Positions 45,376 to 55,008 are shown, numbered from the stretch's first letter. The stretch is DNA of 64,000 nucleotides from Sphaerotilus mobilis (GCF_004216565.1 NZ_SGWV01000007.1:248001-312000), one strand, 5' to 3'. The notes: generated by a model not told the origin, from the sequence alone. Numbers and translations: made by a program.

Positions 45376-45542
45376 ACCCGAACCCCTTGCACACGCCCGA
45401 TCCGGTGCCCGGCCTGCCCCGCTGGCTCAAACGTGCGATGGCCGGACTGGCCGTCGCAGGGGTGCTGACAGCGGTCGGCCTGAGCTACCTGAGCACCGGC
45501 ATGGTGGTCGACCTCGCCAACCGCTTCTGGTCCTGCTTCTGA
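45372..45542 (+). CDS. 56-residue single-pass membrane protein
   Basis: Starts with an ATG that overlaps the MFS stop (ATGA). Sequence: a Pro-rich start, basic LPRWLKR, then one helix (AMAGLAVAGVLTAVGLSYLS) and a short hydrophobic end with a final Cys. No known family. Overlap with the transporter suggests coupled translation and maybe a small accessory subunit; inference from position and size. Confidence 0.6.
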   Translation: MNPNPLHTPDPVPGLPRWLKRAMAGLAVAGVLTAVGLSYLSTGMVVDLANRFWSCF

Positions 45543-45552
45543 TCGGATCCCG

Positions 45553-46086
45553 ATGACGATGCCCTCGGACTGGGTGCTGCGCCACACCCGTGACCTGGCG
45601 CCCGGCCGCCGCGTGCTGGACCTCGCCTGCGGCAGCGGCCGGCATGTGCGCTTGCTGGCCGCACAAGGCCATGCGGTGACCGCGCTGGACCGCGATGCCG
45701 CTGCCCTCGCCACGCTGGCGGATGTCGCCGCCGAATGCATCGAGGCGGACATCGAAGGCGGCCCCTGGCCACTGCACGGCCGGCGCTTCGACCTGGTCGT
45801 CGTCACGAACTACCTGTGGCGCCCGCTGCTGAGCCAGATCACCGCCTGCGTCGCACCGGGCGGGCGGCTGGTCTACGAGACCTTCGCGCTCGGCCATGAG
45901 CAGCACGGTCGCCCGACCCGGCCCGACTTCCTGCTGCGCCCCGGCGAGCTGCTGGGCCTGGCCGAACCTGGCTTGCAGGTCGGCGCCTACGAGGAAGGCC
46001 TGCTCGACGGCCCGCTGCGACGGGTCCAGCGCATCGTCCTCGACCGTGTCGGCGCCGATGGCGTCGCGCCCGTTCTGCGGCTCTGA
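45553..46086 (+). CDS. Class I SAM-dependent methyltransferase
   Basis: 177 residues. SAM-binding motif [18 protein letters not shown] near residue 20, acidic end of strand 2 in VTALDRD, motif [18 protein letters not shown] and post-motif [19 protein letters not shown]. The short size and Leu/Arg-rich tail fit a family of small tellurite-resistance-like methyltransferases in proteobacteria. Substrate unknown. Ten bases after the small membrane protein gene; dapA begins 83 bp downstream. Confidence 0.88.
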   Translation: MTMPSDWVLRHTRDLAPGRRVLDLACGSGRHVRLLAAQGHAVTALDRDAAALATLADVAAECIEADIEGGPWPLHGRRFDLVVVTNYLWRPLLSQITACVAPGGRLVYETFALGHEQHGRPTRPDFLLRPGELLGLAEPGLQVGAYEEGLLDGPLRRVQRIVLDRVGADGVAPVLRL

Positions 46087-46138
46087 CACGACACCTGTCG
46101 CCCCGTGCGCGCCGTCAGGCTCGTGTGACCCCCACCGC

Positions 46139-46144
46139 TAGAAT
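46139..46144 (+). promoter_or_regulatory. Possible -10 element of dapA
   Basis: TAGAAT, one or two off TATAAT, 25 bp before the dapA ATG and followed by GGCTCG near a plausible start point. No convincing -35. Confidence 0.35.
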
Positions 46145-46169
46145 CGCCGGCTCGCAAGGAACCCAGCCC

Positions 46170-47051
46170 ATGAATCCGATTGTTGGCAGCATCGTCGCGC
46201 TCGTGACGCCGATGCAAGAAGACGGCAGCGTCGACTACCCCGCACTGCGCCGCCTGATCGACTGGCACATCGCCGAAGGCACCGCCTGCATCGGCGTGGT
46301 CGGCACCACCGGCGAGTCGCCGACGGTGTCGGTCGACGAGCACTGCGAGATCATCCGCGTGGCCGTCGAACAGACCGCCGGTCGCGTGCCGGTGATGGCC
46401 GGTGCGGGTGGCAACTCCACCCGCGAGGCGATCGAACTGGCCAAGTTCGCCAAGTCGGTCGGCGCCGACTGCACGCTGAGCGTCGTGCCCTACTACAACA
46501 AGCCGTCGCAGGAAGGCATCTACCAGCACTTCCGCGCGATCGCCGAGGCGGTCGACATCCCGTCGGTGCTCTACAACGTGCCCGGCCGGACCGTCGCGGA
46601 CATGCTGCCCGAGACCACGCTGCGCGCGGCCACGCTGCCCGGCGTCATCGGCATCAAGGAAGCCACCGGCAACATCGAGCGCGCCTGCTGGCTCATCAAG
46701 CAGGCGCCGAAGGGCTTCTCGGTCTACTCCGGTGACGACGGCACCGCCGTCGCGCTGATGCTGCTCGGTGGCCACGGCAATGTCAGCGTCACGGCCAACG
46801 TCGCCCCGCGCGCCATGGCCGACCTGTGCCGCGCCGCCGTCGCTGGCGATGCCCGCACCGCCACCGAGATCCACTTCAAGCTGCTGGGCCTGCACAAGCT
46901 GCTGTTCGCAGAGCCCAATCCGACGCCGGTCAAGTGGGCCATGGCCCGCATGGGCCTGTGCGGTGGCGCACTGCGCCTGCCGATGGTGCCGATGAGCGCC
47001 CACCTCGAGGCAGGCCTCGAGCAGGCCATGCACGACGCCGGCTTGATCTGA
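46170..47051 (+). CDS. dapA: 4-hydroxy-tetrahydrodipicolinate synthase
   Basis: 293 residues from the ATG at 46170 with AAGGA ten bases upstream; an earlier ATG adds a non-conserved leader. TIM-barrel signature [13 protein letters not shown] near 38, Tyr in [11 protein letters not shown] near 107, and the Schiff-base Lys in [11 protein letters not shown] near 160. It condenses pyruvate with aspartate semialdehyde in lysine and diaminopimelate synthesis. dapA followed by bamC is a conserved gene pair in gamma- and betaproteobacteria. Confidence 0.96.
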   Translation: MNPIVGSIVALVTPMQEDGSVDYPALRRLIDWHIAEGTACIGVVGTTGESPTVSVDEHCEIIRVAVEQTAGRVPVMAGAGGNSTREAIELAKFAKSVGADCTLSVVPYYNKPSQEGIYQHFRAIAEAVDIPSVLYNVPGRTVADMLPETTLRAATLPGVIGIKEATGNIERACWLIKQAPKGFSVYSGDDGTAVALMLLGGHGNVSVTANVAPRAMADLCRAAVAGDARTATEIHFKLLGLHKLLFAEPNPTPVKWAMARMGLCGGALRLPMVPMSAHLEAGLEQAMHDAGLI

Positions 47052-47059
47052 CGACCACG

Positions 47060-48262
47060 ATGACGATGTCCCGCTCGACGAAGTCCCCGCGCCTGCGCCC
47101 GCTGACCGCCTCCGTGCTGACCTTGCTGGTCGCCCAGGGCCTGGTGGGTTGTCAGGCCCTCTCCAACACCTTCGGCAGCAGCAAGGTCGACTACCGCGCC
47201 AAGGCCCAGCCAGCCACGCCGCTGGACGTGCCCCCGGACCTGACCCAGCTGTCCAGCGATCCGCGCTACCAGCCACCGACCGGCGCGCCGATCAGCGCCA
47301 ACGCGCTGCAAGGAGCCGCCCGGGCCGCCACCGCAAACGCACCGTCGGCGACCGCTCCCGTTGCACCAGCGGGCACGCCCAGCCTGCGCATCGAACGGGT
47401 CGGCAACCAGCGCTGGCTCGTCAGCAACCAGACGCCGGAACAGCTCTGGCCGCAGTTGCAGGACTACTGGCGTGCCAACGGCTTCACGCTGACCCTCGAC
47501 CAGCCCCAGTTCGGCCTGATGGAGACCGACTGGCTGGAGAACCGCGCCAAGCTGCCGCAAGACGGCCTGAACCGGCTGCTCAACCGCGTCTTCGACAGCC
47601 TGACCGACAGCGGTGAGCGGGACCGCTACCGCATGCTGGTGGAACGCAGCTCGCAGGGCAGCGAGATCACCATCACGCACACAGGCGCCTCGCAGGTCGT
47701 GATGGCGGGCAACACGTCATCGGCCGACCAGGTCCGCTGGCAGTCACGTCCCAGCGATCCCAGCATGGAAGCCGAAATGCTTGCGCGCCTGCTGGTCGCC
47801 CTGAGTCCCGCCACGGCTGCCGCGCCCAGCGCAGCGGCCGTCGCCGAGGCCGGCAAGTCTGTGGCCTCTGCGCCCGTCAGCCCGCCGCGAGCCCGCTTCG
47901 AAGGCCCCACCGGCTCCACCACGCTGCAGGTCGACGATGGCTTCGAACGCGCTTGGCGCCGGGTCGGTCTGGCACTCGATCGCGGCGGCTTCACGGTCGA
48001 GGACCGTGACCGCAGCCAGGGCACCTACTTCGTGCGCTACATCGATCCGAAGCTCGCCGGTGCCGAGCAGCCCAACTTCCTGTCCCGCCTGTTTGGCAAG
48101 GACAAGCCGGATGCCACGGGCCGTCGCTACCGGGTCAAGGTTTCCGCCCAGGGCAACAGCGCCAGCACGGTGGCCGTGCTGGAGGCCGATGGCGTCGCCG
48201 CAAAGGCCGGCGACGAATCGACCCGCAACATCGCGCAGCTGCTGCTCAACGAACTGCGCTGA
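47060..48262 (+). CDS. bamC: Outer-membrane assembly lipoprotein BamC
   Basis: 400 residues with lipobox signal (TLLVAQGLVGCQAL). The unstructured linker (KVDYRAKAQPATPLDVPPDL) is the conserved BamC segment that contacts BamD; two helix-grip domains follow (near 110-215 and 280-390: WPQLQDYWRANGFTLT and AWRRVGLALDRGGFTVEDRD). Part of the BAM complex that inserts outer-membrane proteins. ATG 47060 or the next Met two codons later. Eight bases after dapA. Confidence 0.92.
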   Translation: MTMSRSTKSPRLRPLTASVLTLLVAQGLVGCQALSNTFGSSKVDYRAKAQPATPLDVPPDLTQLSSDPRYQPPTGAPISANALQGAARAATANAPSATAPVAPAGTPSLRIERVGNQRWLVSNQTPEQLWPQLQDYWRANGFTLTLDQPQFGLMETDWLENRAKLPQDGLNRLLNRVFDSLTDSGERDRYRMLVERSSQGSEITITHTGASQVVMAGNTSSADQVRWQSRPSDPSMEAEMLARLLVALSPATAAAPSAAAVAEAGKSVASAPVSPPRARFEGPTGSTTLQVDDGFERAWRRVGLALDRGGFTVEDRDRSQGTYFVRYIDPKLAGAEQPNFLSRLFGKDKPDATGRRYRVKVSAQGNSASTVAVLEADGVAAKAGDESTRNIAQLLLNELR

Positions 48263-48285
48263 AGCACAGCCTTCACCAGACGGTC

Positions 48286-48312
48286 AAAAGCCACCCCCAG
48301 GGGTGGCTTTTT
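48286..48312 (+). terminator. Intrinsic terminator after bamC
   Basis: AAAAGCCACCCC pairs with GGGGTGGCTTTT, then further T. Lies 24 bp after bamC and ends the dapA-bamC transcript. Confidence 0.88.
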
Positions 48313-48346
48313 CGCTTCAGGGCCTGCAACGGCCTTCAAGCAGACG

Positions 48347-48371
48347 CAAAAAAGCCGCCCGAAGGCGGCTT
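48347..48371 (-). terminator. Intrinsic terminator of the small lipoprotein gene
   Basis: On the minus strand an 8-bp stem (arms 48352-48359 and 48364-48371, loop TTCG) runs into a T-run (48353-48348 region). It lies 23 bp past the lipoprotein stop. Confidence 0.88.
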
Positions 48372-48393
48372 GGCATTGCTTGACTGAAGAGGA

Positions 48394-48576
48394 TCAGTTC
48401 GAAGCAGCGGAAGCAGCCGGGGCAGCGGCTTCGGAAGCGGCGGGCGCAGCAGCCGGAGCCGAAGCTTCAGCGGCGGGGGCAGCGGCCGGCGCGGCCGGGG
48501 CGGCTTCTTCCTTCTTGCCGCACGCGGCCAGGGCAGCGGCAGCGATCAGGGCGGCCATCAGGAGCGACTTGTTCAT
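48394..48576 (-). CDS. Small Ala/Pro-rich lipoprotein
   Basis: 60 residues: signal with lipobox LAAC (Cys19), then KKEE and a low-complexity Ala/Pro/Glu tail ending AASN. GAGGA seven bases before the ATG supports the start. Proteins of this shape are abundant in Burkholderiales and probably sit in the outer membrane, but their role is unknown. Own terminator; monocistronic. Confidence 0.82.
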   Translation of the reverse strand: MNKSLLMAALIAAAALAACGKKEEAAPAAPAAAPAAEASAPAAAPAASEAAAPAASAASN

Positions 48577-48884
48577 GCTTGTGTCCTCAGACAGTAAATT
48601 GCAGTGGTGACGATGCGGAATCGATCCTGGCTGGAGGGCATACAGCTTGCGCCGTCCGCTTTGGACCAGGTCAGGCGCGAAATTTCAGAATGAATTCGCG
48701 TCCAGCCCGCGATGATACATGGTCAACCCGGTTGACAAGCTGACCTGCGAGGAATAACGGGTCAAAACGCGACGGGTTGACAGTACGGGTTGTTGCTGAT
48801 CCGAAACGCGAAGATGGTGCAGAACCTCGGCAGACATGCACACCCGGGGTGCGCTGGGGCCAGCAGAGCCGCGGGCCAAGGCGT
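48577..48884. other. 308-bp intergenic region
   Basis: Between the lipoprotein and the cupin gene, both minus strand. It holds repeated TTGAC/GTCAA motifs, including a GTCAACCCGGTTGAC palindrome at 48722-48736, which may contain promoter -35 elements or an operator for the lipoprotein. No gene or terminator is seen. Confidence 0.45.
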
Positions 48885-50108
48885 TCAGGTGGGCAACAGC
48901 CAGCCGTCCTCGACCCATTGCGTGAGCAGCTCTTGAAGCTCCGGGCTGGCCTTGGCGACGCTGGCGGCGTCCAGCGCGCGGGCATCGGCCAGCTGCTGCA
49001 AGGCGCGGGCATCACGCCCGGCGGCGCGCCAGGACTCACCGTTGCAGTAGACACGCCGATCGTCATAGAGCAGGCAGGTGCGCGGATCCAGCCGCACACC
49101 GCAGCCCTCGGGCATCGTGCGGCCCGGGTCAAAGCTGATCTGCGCCTTGGGCTCGCTGAGGTACTCGCCCAGCGCCTGCGCCAGCGCACCCGGCTCTGCC
49201 AGCGCGCGCGTCAGCGCCGCCTGGGCGTAGTCGTGCAGGGCCGCCGGGATGCGTCCGGGCGCATCGGTTGCGAGCTGGCCCGGATCGCGGTAGACCGGCG
49301 GACGCGCGCCACCATCGGCCTCGTCGTCGACCGCATCGGCCAGACGCAGCAGCGTTTCGCGCACCAGCTCGCTGCGGCCCGGCGAGCGGAAGCCGACCGA
49401 GCAGGTCATGCAGTCGCCGCCGACCGCGTCGCCGTCGTGCGCCCAGCCGGGCGGCAGGTAGAGCATGTCGCCCGCCTCGAGCACCCATTCCTGTTCGGCC
49501 ACGAAGCCGTCGATGATCTTGAGCGGCAGGCCTGGGCGCAGCTCCGCGTTGGGCATGCGGCCGATGCGCCAGCGGCGCTGGCCTTGCACCTGGATCAGGA
49601 AGACGTCGTAGGAATCGAAGTGCGGCCCCACGCCGCCGCCATCGCTGGCCCAGGACACCATCAGGTCGTCCAGCCGGGCCTGGGGCACGAAACGGAAGCG
49701 GTTGAGGATGGCTTCGGCGGCCGGCACATGCAGGTTCAGGCCCTGCACCAGCACGGTCCAGCCGGGCTTGCTGGCCGACGGCAGGGCGCGACGCGGCATC
49801 GGGCCGCGACGCAGCTGCCAGGCCTCGCGACCGGGTTCGCCTTCACGCCGGATCAGGCGCGATTCGACGTCGTCACGCTCGACCAGCGCGAACAGCTCGG
49901 CCCGGCTGAGCGGCGGCACCACGCCGGGCAGCGCCTGGCGCACCAGCAGCGGCTTGCGCTGCCAGTGGCGGCGCATGAAGGCCTCGGCACTGAGACCGCC
50001 GAGCAGCTCGCTGCCCACGTCCAGCGGCGCGACGGCGGCATCGGGATGGGGGCGCTGCGCCGGGGCAACAGCGGTCTTCTGGGGGGACGTTGGGTTCTTC
50101 TTGGGCAT
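48885..50108 (-). CDS. Cupin/JmjC-like ribosomal protein oxygenase (RoxA/YcfD type)
   Basis: 407 residues from the ATG at 50108. The cupin fold has the iron-binding HxD in GPHFDSYDVFLIQVQG near 180 and a later His in LPPGWAHDGDAV near 240; EGRRWRIG-like element QRRWRIGRMP is typical. E. coli YcfD hydroxylates an Arg in ribosomal protein L16 using 2-oxoglutarate; the same reaction is likely here. The N-terminal Lys/Pro-rich segment is extra. Divergent from an SlyD-like gene with 46 bp between starts. Confidence 0.88.
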   Translation of the reverse strand: MPKKNPTSPQKTAVAPAQRPHPDAAVAPLDVGSELLGGLSAEAFMRRHWQRKPLLVRQALPGVVPPLSRAELFALVERDDVESRLIRREGEPGREAWQLRRGPMPRRALPSASKPGWTVLVQGLNLHVPAAEAILNRFRFVPQARLDDLMVSWASDGGGVGPHFDSYDVFLIQVQGQRRWRIGRMPNAELRPGLPLKIIDGFVAEQEWVLEAGDMLYLPPGWAHDGDAVGGDCMTCSVGFRSPGRSELVRETLLRLADAVDDEADGGARPPVYRDPGQLATDAPGRIPAALHDYAQAALTRALAEPGALAQALGEYLSEPKAQISFDPGRTMPEGCGVRLDPRTCLLYDDRRVYCNGESWRAAGRDARALQQLADARALDAASVAKASPELQELLTQWVEDGWLLPT

Positions 50109-50154
50109 GGCACGGATTCTGCCGGGCCCCGGCACGCATGCGATGATTCCCGCC

Positions 50155-50676
50155 ATGCTCATCACCGCACCCTGCGTCGTCAGCCTGAGCTGGCGACTTG
50201 AAGACGCCCACGGCAACCTGATCGACCACCTCGACGAACCCGTCGAATTCTTCTACGGCGGCGATGACCTGCTCGCCAAGGTCGAGGAGGTCATCGCCGG
50301 ACAAGGCGCCGGCTTCGAGGCCACGCTGCACCTGGAACCCGAACATGCCTTTGGCGAGTACGACGCCAAGCTGGTCTTCTTCGAGGCCCGCGACATCTTC
50401 CCCGAGGCGATCGCCACCGGCATGCAGTTCGAAGGTCCGCCCGAAGGCAGCCTGACGCCCGACCTGCCGCGCGACGTCATCTACACCGTCACCGAGGTCT
50501 ACGACAGCCATGTCGTGCTGGACGGCAACCATGCGCTGGCCGGCATCGCGCTGGTCTTGCAGTTGCAGGTCCGCGACGTGCGCGAAGCGACCGAGGAAGA
50601 GTCCGACAACCGCAGCGTCGACAAGGACGGCCTCAGCCTGCTCAGCCTCGCGCCGGCCAACCAGCACCTGCACTGA
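50155..50676 (+). CDS. FKBP-type peptidyl-prolyl isomerase, SlyD-like
   Basis: 173 residues. FKBP core split by an insert-in-flap: VSLSWRLEDAHGNLIDHLDE, PVEFFYGGDDLLAKVEEVI, LEPEHAFGEYDAK, LQLQVRDVREATEEE. SlyD-type proteins combine isomerase and chaperone activity; the usual His-rich metal tail is absent (only QHLH at the end), so nickel storage is unlikely. Starts 46 bp from the divergent oxygenase. A Met four codons upstream (50143) is an alternative start. Confidence 0.88.
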   Translation: MLITAPCVVSLSWRLEDAHGNLIDHLDEPVEFFYGGDDLLAKVEEVIAGQGAGFEATLHLEPEHAFGEYDAKLVFFEARDIFPEAIATGMQFEGPPEGSLTPDLPRDVIYTVTEVYDSHVVLDGNHALAGIALVLQLQVRDVREATEEESDNRSVDKDGLSLLSLAPANQHLH

Positions 50677-50699
50677 CGTCCGGGAGCCTCGGCCCGGCC

Positions 50700-51152
50700 T
50701 CAGCCTCGTCCGGTCGACCCGAAACCGCCCTCGCCCCGCGCCGACACGCCGAAGTCGTCGACCTCGCGGAAGGCGGCCTGAACCACCGGCACGATCACCA
50801 GCTGGGCGATGCGCTCCAGCGGGGCGATCGTGTAGGCCGTCGCGCTGCGGTTCCAGGCGCTGACCATCAGCGGGCCCTGGTAGTCGCTGTCGATCAGGCC
50901 GACCAGGTTGCCCAGCACCAGCCCGTGCTTGTGGCCCAGACCGGAGCGCGGAAGGATCACCGCCGCCAGCCCGGGGTCAGCGATGTGGATCGCCATGCCG
51001 GTGGGGATCAGCACGCTGGCGCCTGGCGCCAGCTCCAGCGGTCCGTCGATGCAGGCGCGCAGGTCCAGGCCGGCCGCGCCAGGCGTGGCGTAGGCCGGCA
51101 GGGACTCGCGCAGGCGTGGGTCGAGGATCTTGAAGTCGATGCGGGTCGTCAT
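50700..51152 (-). CDS. dut: dUTP diphosphatase
   Basis: 150 residues. The five dUTPase motifs are seen: [43 protein letters not shown] and the C-terminal FGSTGRG. It hydrolyses dUTP to dUMP and keeps uracil out of DNA. The ATG at 51152 (MTTRIDF) matches known starts; just upstream are four 12-bp repeats that could be translated from an earlier start. Directly downstream of coaBC on the same strand, a common order. Confidence 0.95.
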   Translation of the reverse strand: MTTRIDFKILDPRLRESLPAYATPGAAGLDLRACIDGPLELAPGASVLIPTGMAIHIADPGLAAVILPRSGLGHKHGLVLGNLVGLIDSDYQGPLMVSAWNRSATAYTIAPLERIAQLVIVPVVQAAFREVDDFGVSARGEGGFGSTGRG

Positions 51153-51195
51153 GGGGGTCGTCACGGGGAGCGTCACAGGGATCGTCACGGGCAGG
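51148..51195. repeat. Four tandem 12-bp repeats at the dut 5' end
   Basis: GTCATGGGGGTC, GTCACGGGGAGC, GTCACAGGGATC and GTCACGGGCAGG follow each other without gaps, between coaBC and dut. The first includes the dut ATG (as its complement). If read in the dut frame they encode an imperfect PVT(L/I/T) repeat. Confidence 0.85.
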
Positions 51196-51210
51196 GATTC
51201 CGAGCCGGTG

Positions 51211-52506
51211 TCAGACGCGACGCGGCAGGCGCGAGGCGATCTCGCGCACCAGCTCACGGGCCAGCGCCAGTTTGTCGAGCGCCCGACCGTCGGCCGGCAG
51301 CGGCTGTTCGCCGTGGGCATCCACCAGCAGCAAGCTGTTGTCGTCGCGGCCAAAGGTCGCCGGACCCAGGTTGCCGACGATCAGCGGGACCTTCTTGCGC
51401 ACCAGCTTTTCGCGCGCATGCAGCGCCAGCTTCTCGCTCTCGGCGGCAAAGCCGACGCAGAACGGCGGCTGCGGCAAGGCGGCGACGGCGGCCAGGATGT
51501 CGGCGTTCTCGCTCAGTTCGAAGGTCGGTGCGACCTTCTTGCCGTCCTTCTTGATCTTGTGCTGACTCAGCGCCGCCGGTCGCCAATCGGCCACGGCCGC
51601 CGTCGCCACGAAGACATCGTGGCGCGAGGCCGCCGGCAGCACCTCATCGTGCATCTGGGCGGCCGAGCGCACGTCGATGCGCCGGACGCCACGCGGCGTG
51701 TCGAGGTGGACCGGACCGGCCACCAGCGTGACGGCAGCCCCCGCCTCGCGGGCCGCACGCGCGATCGCGAAACCCATCTTGCCGCTGGACAAGTTGGTGA
51801 TGCCGCGCACCGGGTCGATGGCCTCGAAGGTCGGGCCGGCCGTGATCAGCATCGAGACGCCCGCCAGCGGCTTGGGCGACAGCACGGCGATCAGCTCCTC
51901 GACGATCGGCGCGGCTTCCAGCATGCGGCCGTCGCCGATCTCGCCGCAGGCCTGCTCGCCGGCATCGACGCCGAGCGCCACGGCGCCGTCGGCCACGACC
52001 TGGCGCAGGTTGCGCTGGGTCGCAGGGTGGGCCCACATCTCGCGGTTCATCGCCGGTGCCAGCACCAGCGGGACGCGGTCCGCGCCACTGCCCCAGGGCC
52101 GCGCCAGGCAGGTCAGGCCGAGCAGGTCATCGGCGCGTCCCTGGGCCAGCCGGGCGATGCAGTCGGCGGTCGCCGGCGCGATCAGGATGGCATCGGCGCC
52201 GCGGGTGAGGTTGATGTGCGGCATGCCGTTGGGCTCGCGGCCATCCCAGATCTCGGTGGCCACCGGGTGGCCGGACAAGGCCTGCATCGTCTCGGCGGTG
52301 ATGAAGCGGCGCGCGCCGTCGGTCATCACGACCTGCACGTCCGCACCGGCCTTGACCAGCAGGCGCAGCAGTTCGGCCGACTTGTAGCAGGCGATGCCGC
52401 CGCTCAGGCCCAGCACGATGCGCCGACCGGCCAGATCGCGGCGGGGGGCGTTCGGGGCGTCGTTCTCGGCAACGTTCTGGGGCACGTTCTGGGGCTGCGC
52501 AGTCAT
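51211..52506 (-). CDS. coaBC: Bifunctional CoaBC (phosphopantothenoylcysteine synthase/decarboxylase)
   Basis: 431 residues. CoaC half: [19 protein letters not shown] near 36, active-site His in [13 protein letters not shown], and the PAMNREMW block near 155. CoaB half: [20 protein letters not shown] near 220, [10 protein letters not shown] near 310 and [15 protein letters not shown]. It couples cysteine to 4'-phosphopantothenate and decarboxylates the product in CoA synthesis. The ATG at 52506 is preceded by a divergent gap to the receptor gene. Length normal. Confidence 0.95.
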   Translation of the reverse strand: MTAQPQNVPQNVAENDAPNAPRRDLAGRRIVLGLSGGIACYKSAELLRLLVKAGADVQVVMTDGARRFITAETMQALSGHPVATEIWDGREPNGMPHINLTRGADAILIAPATADCIARLAQGRADDLLGLTCLARPWGSGADRVPLVLAPAMNREMWAHPATQRNLRQVVADGAVALGVDAGEQACGEIGDGRMLEAAPIVEELIAVLSPKPLAGVSMLITAGPTFEAIDPVRGITNLSSGKMGFAIARAAREAGAAVTLVAGPVHLDTPRGVRRIDVRSAAQMHDEVLPAASRHDVFVATAAVADWRPAALSQHKIKKDGKKVAPTFELSENADILAAVAALPQPPFCVGFAAESEKLALHAREKLVRKKVPLIVGNLGPATFGRDDNSLLLVDAHGEQPLPADGRALDKLALARELVREIASRLPRRV

Positions 52507-52630
52507 GGGCCGCGAGTCTAAACGGGGCCTGCCAACGTTCCATCTGTCATGAACCCAAGCCTGCAGCGACAGATCCGGCCACGGACAATGAACGCGTCCA
52601 CCGATCCACAGAACGACAACGATCCGCGCC

Positions 52631-54952
52631 ATGAGCCCACTGTTCCTCCCTCGCCCGTCCGTCTTGTTGCTGGCCACGGCCTTGCTGCCGATCGGCGCAT
52701 GGGCCCAGCAGGCCCCAACGGCGCCTGCCACGCCTTCCACGCCGACCACGCCTCCCACACCCGTCACGCCCTCCGCCGACTCCGCTCAAGCGGCCGACGA
52801 TGGCGCCGCCCGCCTGGAGCGGGTCGAGATCACCGGCACAGCGGTCGAGACGGCCGTGCGGCGCGAGTCGACCGCCGCCAAGACCATCATCGGCCGCGAC
52901 GAGCTGGACCGCTATGCCGATCAGAGCGTTGCCGAGGTGCTCAAGCGCCTGCCCGGCGTGACGCTGGGCGGGCGACCCGGCCGGGGCGGCGCGGTGCGCA
53001 TGCGCGGCCTGGGCAGTGGCTACACGCAGATCCTGATCAACGGCGAGCGCCTGGGCGCCGGCCTGTCGCTCGATGACCTGACGCCCGAGCAGCTCGAACG
53101 CATCGAGGTGCTGCGCGCGCCGACCGCCGAAACCGGCGCACAGGCCATCGCCGGCACCATCAACATCATCCTGCGCGAGGACGTGCGCAAGCGCCTGAAC
53201 AACGTCAACCTGGGCCTCAGCGACGAGGACGGCCACCTGCAGCCGAGCGCCAACTGGAGCCGCTCCGACCAGATCGGCGACGTCAGCTACAACTTCAACG
53301 CCCACCTGATGCGCAGCGACCGCCTCAGCACCAGCCAAAGCCGCACGCAGGAGACCCGCACGCCGCTGGCCGGTGGCGCTGAAGTCGTCAGCCTGGATCG
53401 CACCGACCAGAGCGAGAGCCGCGACTGGCGCAACGCGGCCCACCTGGGCGGCCGGCTGCAGTGGAAGCTCGGCGGCGGCGACACGCTGGCCCTGATGCCG
53501 TTCGCCATCCTGTCCAGTGGCGGTGGCCAGACCGACGGCGTGCGCCAGGTCGATGCCGGGACCAGCACCTTCGACGCCACCCGCCAGCAGGCCGAACGCG
53601 ACTACCGGCTGCTGCGCCTGAACGGTCAATGGAACACCCGCCTGGATGGCGGCGCCCGGCTCGAGACCCGGGCCGGCCTGAGCCGCTCGAACTTCGACGG
53701 GGACAGTCGCCGCGTCGAGTCGCTGGGCGGCATCGACAACCGGGCCCAGCAGGACCTCAGCCTGCTGGACGAGCAGTGGTGGAGCGCCGGCGGCAAATAC
53801 ACCCGCAACCTGGGCGCCGACCACCAACTCGCCGCTGGCTGGGAACTGGAGCGCGGCCAGCGCGACGACGGCCGCAGCAGCATCCAGACCGTCTTGCCTG
53901 CGGGCACCAGCAGCTCGCTGCTGGCCGACTTCGGCGAGAACCTGAGCGCGCGCACCACCCGCAGCGCCGCCTGGGCACAAGACGAATGGTCCATCACCGG
54001 CCAGTGGGCCGTGCACGGCGGCCTGCGTTGGGAGGGCATCACCACCCGCAGCGACCTGAGCAGCGGCGCGGTCAACAACCGCAGCCAGGTGCTCAGCCCG
54101 CTGCTGCATGCCATCTACCGGCTGGAAGAAGGCGGCCGTGACCAGATCCGCGCCAGCCTGACCCGCAGCTACCGCGCGCCGACCTTGCAGAACATCGCCG
54201 CCCGGCCGTCGATCAACAGCAGCGCGCCGGTGAACACCGCCAACAGCGCCAGCACGCCCGACCGGGCCGGCAACCCGGACATCCGGCCCGAACTGGCAAC
54301 CGGCCTGGACATCGCCTTCGAGCGCTACCTGGACGGCGGTGGCGTGCTGAGCGCCAGCGTGTTCCGCCGCCAGATCCAGGACCTGATCCGCAACCAGACC
54401 CAGCTCGAGACGGTCAGCTGGTCGAGCGTGCCGCGCCATGTCTCACGGCCCCAGAACGTCGGCGACGCCACCACCCAAGGCATCGAGCTGGAGGCCAAGT
54501 TCCGCCTCGACGAGGCCGTGGCCCAAGCCACGCCGGTCGACCTGCGCATCAATGGCGCGGTGTTCCGTTCGCGCGTGGAGGACATCGCCGGGCCGGACAA
54601 CCGGCTCGACCAGCAACCCGGCTGGACCGCCGGTCTGGGTGCGGACTACCGACTGCGCGGCCTGCCGCTGACCATCGGCGGCCATCTGGCGCTGACACCG
54701 GCCTATGCCGTCCAGCAGTCCGCCAGCCAGCGCAGCACGACCGATGCGCGACGCGTGCTCGATGCCTACGCGCTCTGGCGCTTCAGCCCGGCGGCCCAGC
54801 TGCGCCTGTCGGCCAGCAACCTGGTGCCGCGCGACGAGACCTCGACCACCGCGGTCGCGTCAAGCGATGCGACCGATGCGATCCAGTCGACCACCACCAG
54901 CTTCGAGCCGAGCCGGACCAGCGTCAGCCTGCGGCTCGAACTCAAGCTCTGA
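52631..54952 (+). CDS. TonB-dependent outer-membrane receptor
   Basis: 773 residues with Sec signal (VLLLATALLPIGAWAQ), Pro/Thr-rich linker, TonB-box-like segment (LERVEITG near 62), plug domain about 75-185 (VAEVLKRLPGVTLGGRPGRG, MRGLGSGYTQILINGERL, RIEVLRAPTAETGAQAIAGT) and a C-terminal 22-strand barrel ending RLELKL. It should import an iron chelate or another large ligand with TonB energy; the ligand cannot be told. Several surface loops resemble the siderophore-receptor/TonB barrel class. No partner genes adjoin. Confidence 0.9.
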   Translation: MSPLFLPRPSVLLLATALLPIGAWAQQAPTAPATPSTPTTPPTPVTPSADSAQAADDGAARLERVEITGTAVETAVRRESTAAKTIIGRDELDRYADQSVAEVLKRLPGVTLGGRPGRGGAVRMRGLGSGYTQILINGERLGAGLSLDDLTPEQLERIEVLRAPTAETGAQAIAGTINIILREDVRKRLNNVNLGLSDEDGHLQPSANWSRSDQIGDVSYNFNAHLMRSDRLSTSQSRTQETRTPLAGGAEVVSLDRTDQSESRDWRNAAHLGGRLQWKLGGGDTLALMPFAILSSGGGQTDGVRQVDAGTSTFDATRQQAERDYRLLRLNGQWNTRLDGGARLETRAGLSRSNFDGDSRRVESLGGIDNRAQQDLSLLDEQWWSAGGKYTRNLGADHQLAAGWELERGQRDDGRSSIQTVLPAGTSSSLLADFGENLSARTTRSAAWAQDEWSITGQWAVHGGLRWEGITTRSDLSSGAVNNRSQVLSPLLHAIYRLEEGGRDQIRASLTRSYRAPTLQNIAARPSINSSAPVNTANSASTPDRAGNPDIRPELATGLDIAFERYLDGGGVLSASVFRRQIQDLIRNQTQLETVSWSSVPRHVSRPQNVGDATTQGIELEAKFRLDEAVAQATPVDLRINGAVFRSRVEDIAGPDNRLDQQPGWTAGLGADYRLRGLPLTIGGHLALTPAYAVQQSASQRSTTDARRVLDAYALWRFSPAAQLRLSASNLVPRDETSTTAVASSDATDAIQSTTTSFEPSRTSVSLRLELKL

Positions 54953-54966
54953 GCTTCAAGCCACAA

Positions 54967-55001
54967 GGCGGATGGCGGATGGCGGATGGCGGATGGCGGC
55001 C
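54967..55001. repeat. Four tandem 7-bp repeats (GGCGGAT)
   Basis: Four exact GGCGGAT copies plus a partial fifth lie between the receptor stop and the amt stop (convergent genes). Length 7 is not a multiple of three but the array is non-coding. Copy number may vary between strains. Confidence 0.85.
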
Positions 55002-55008
55002 CGCGCGA

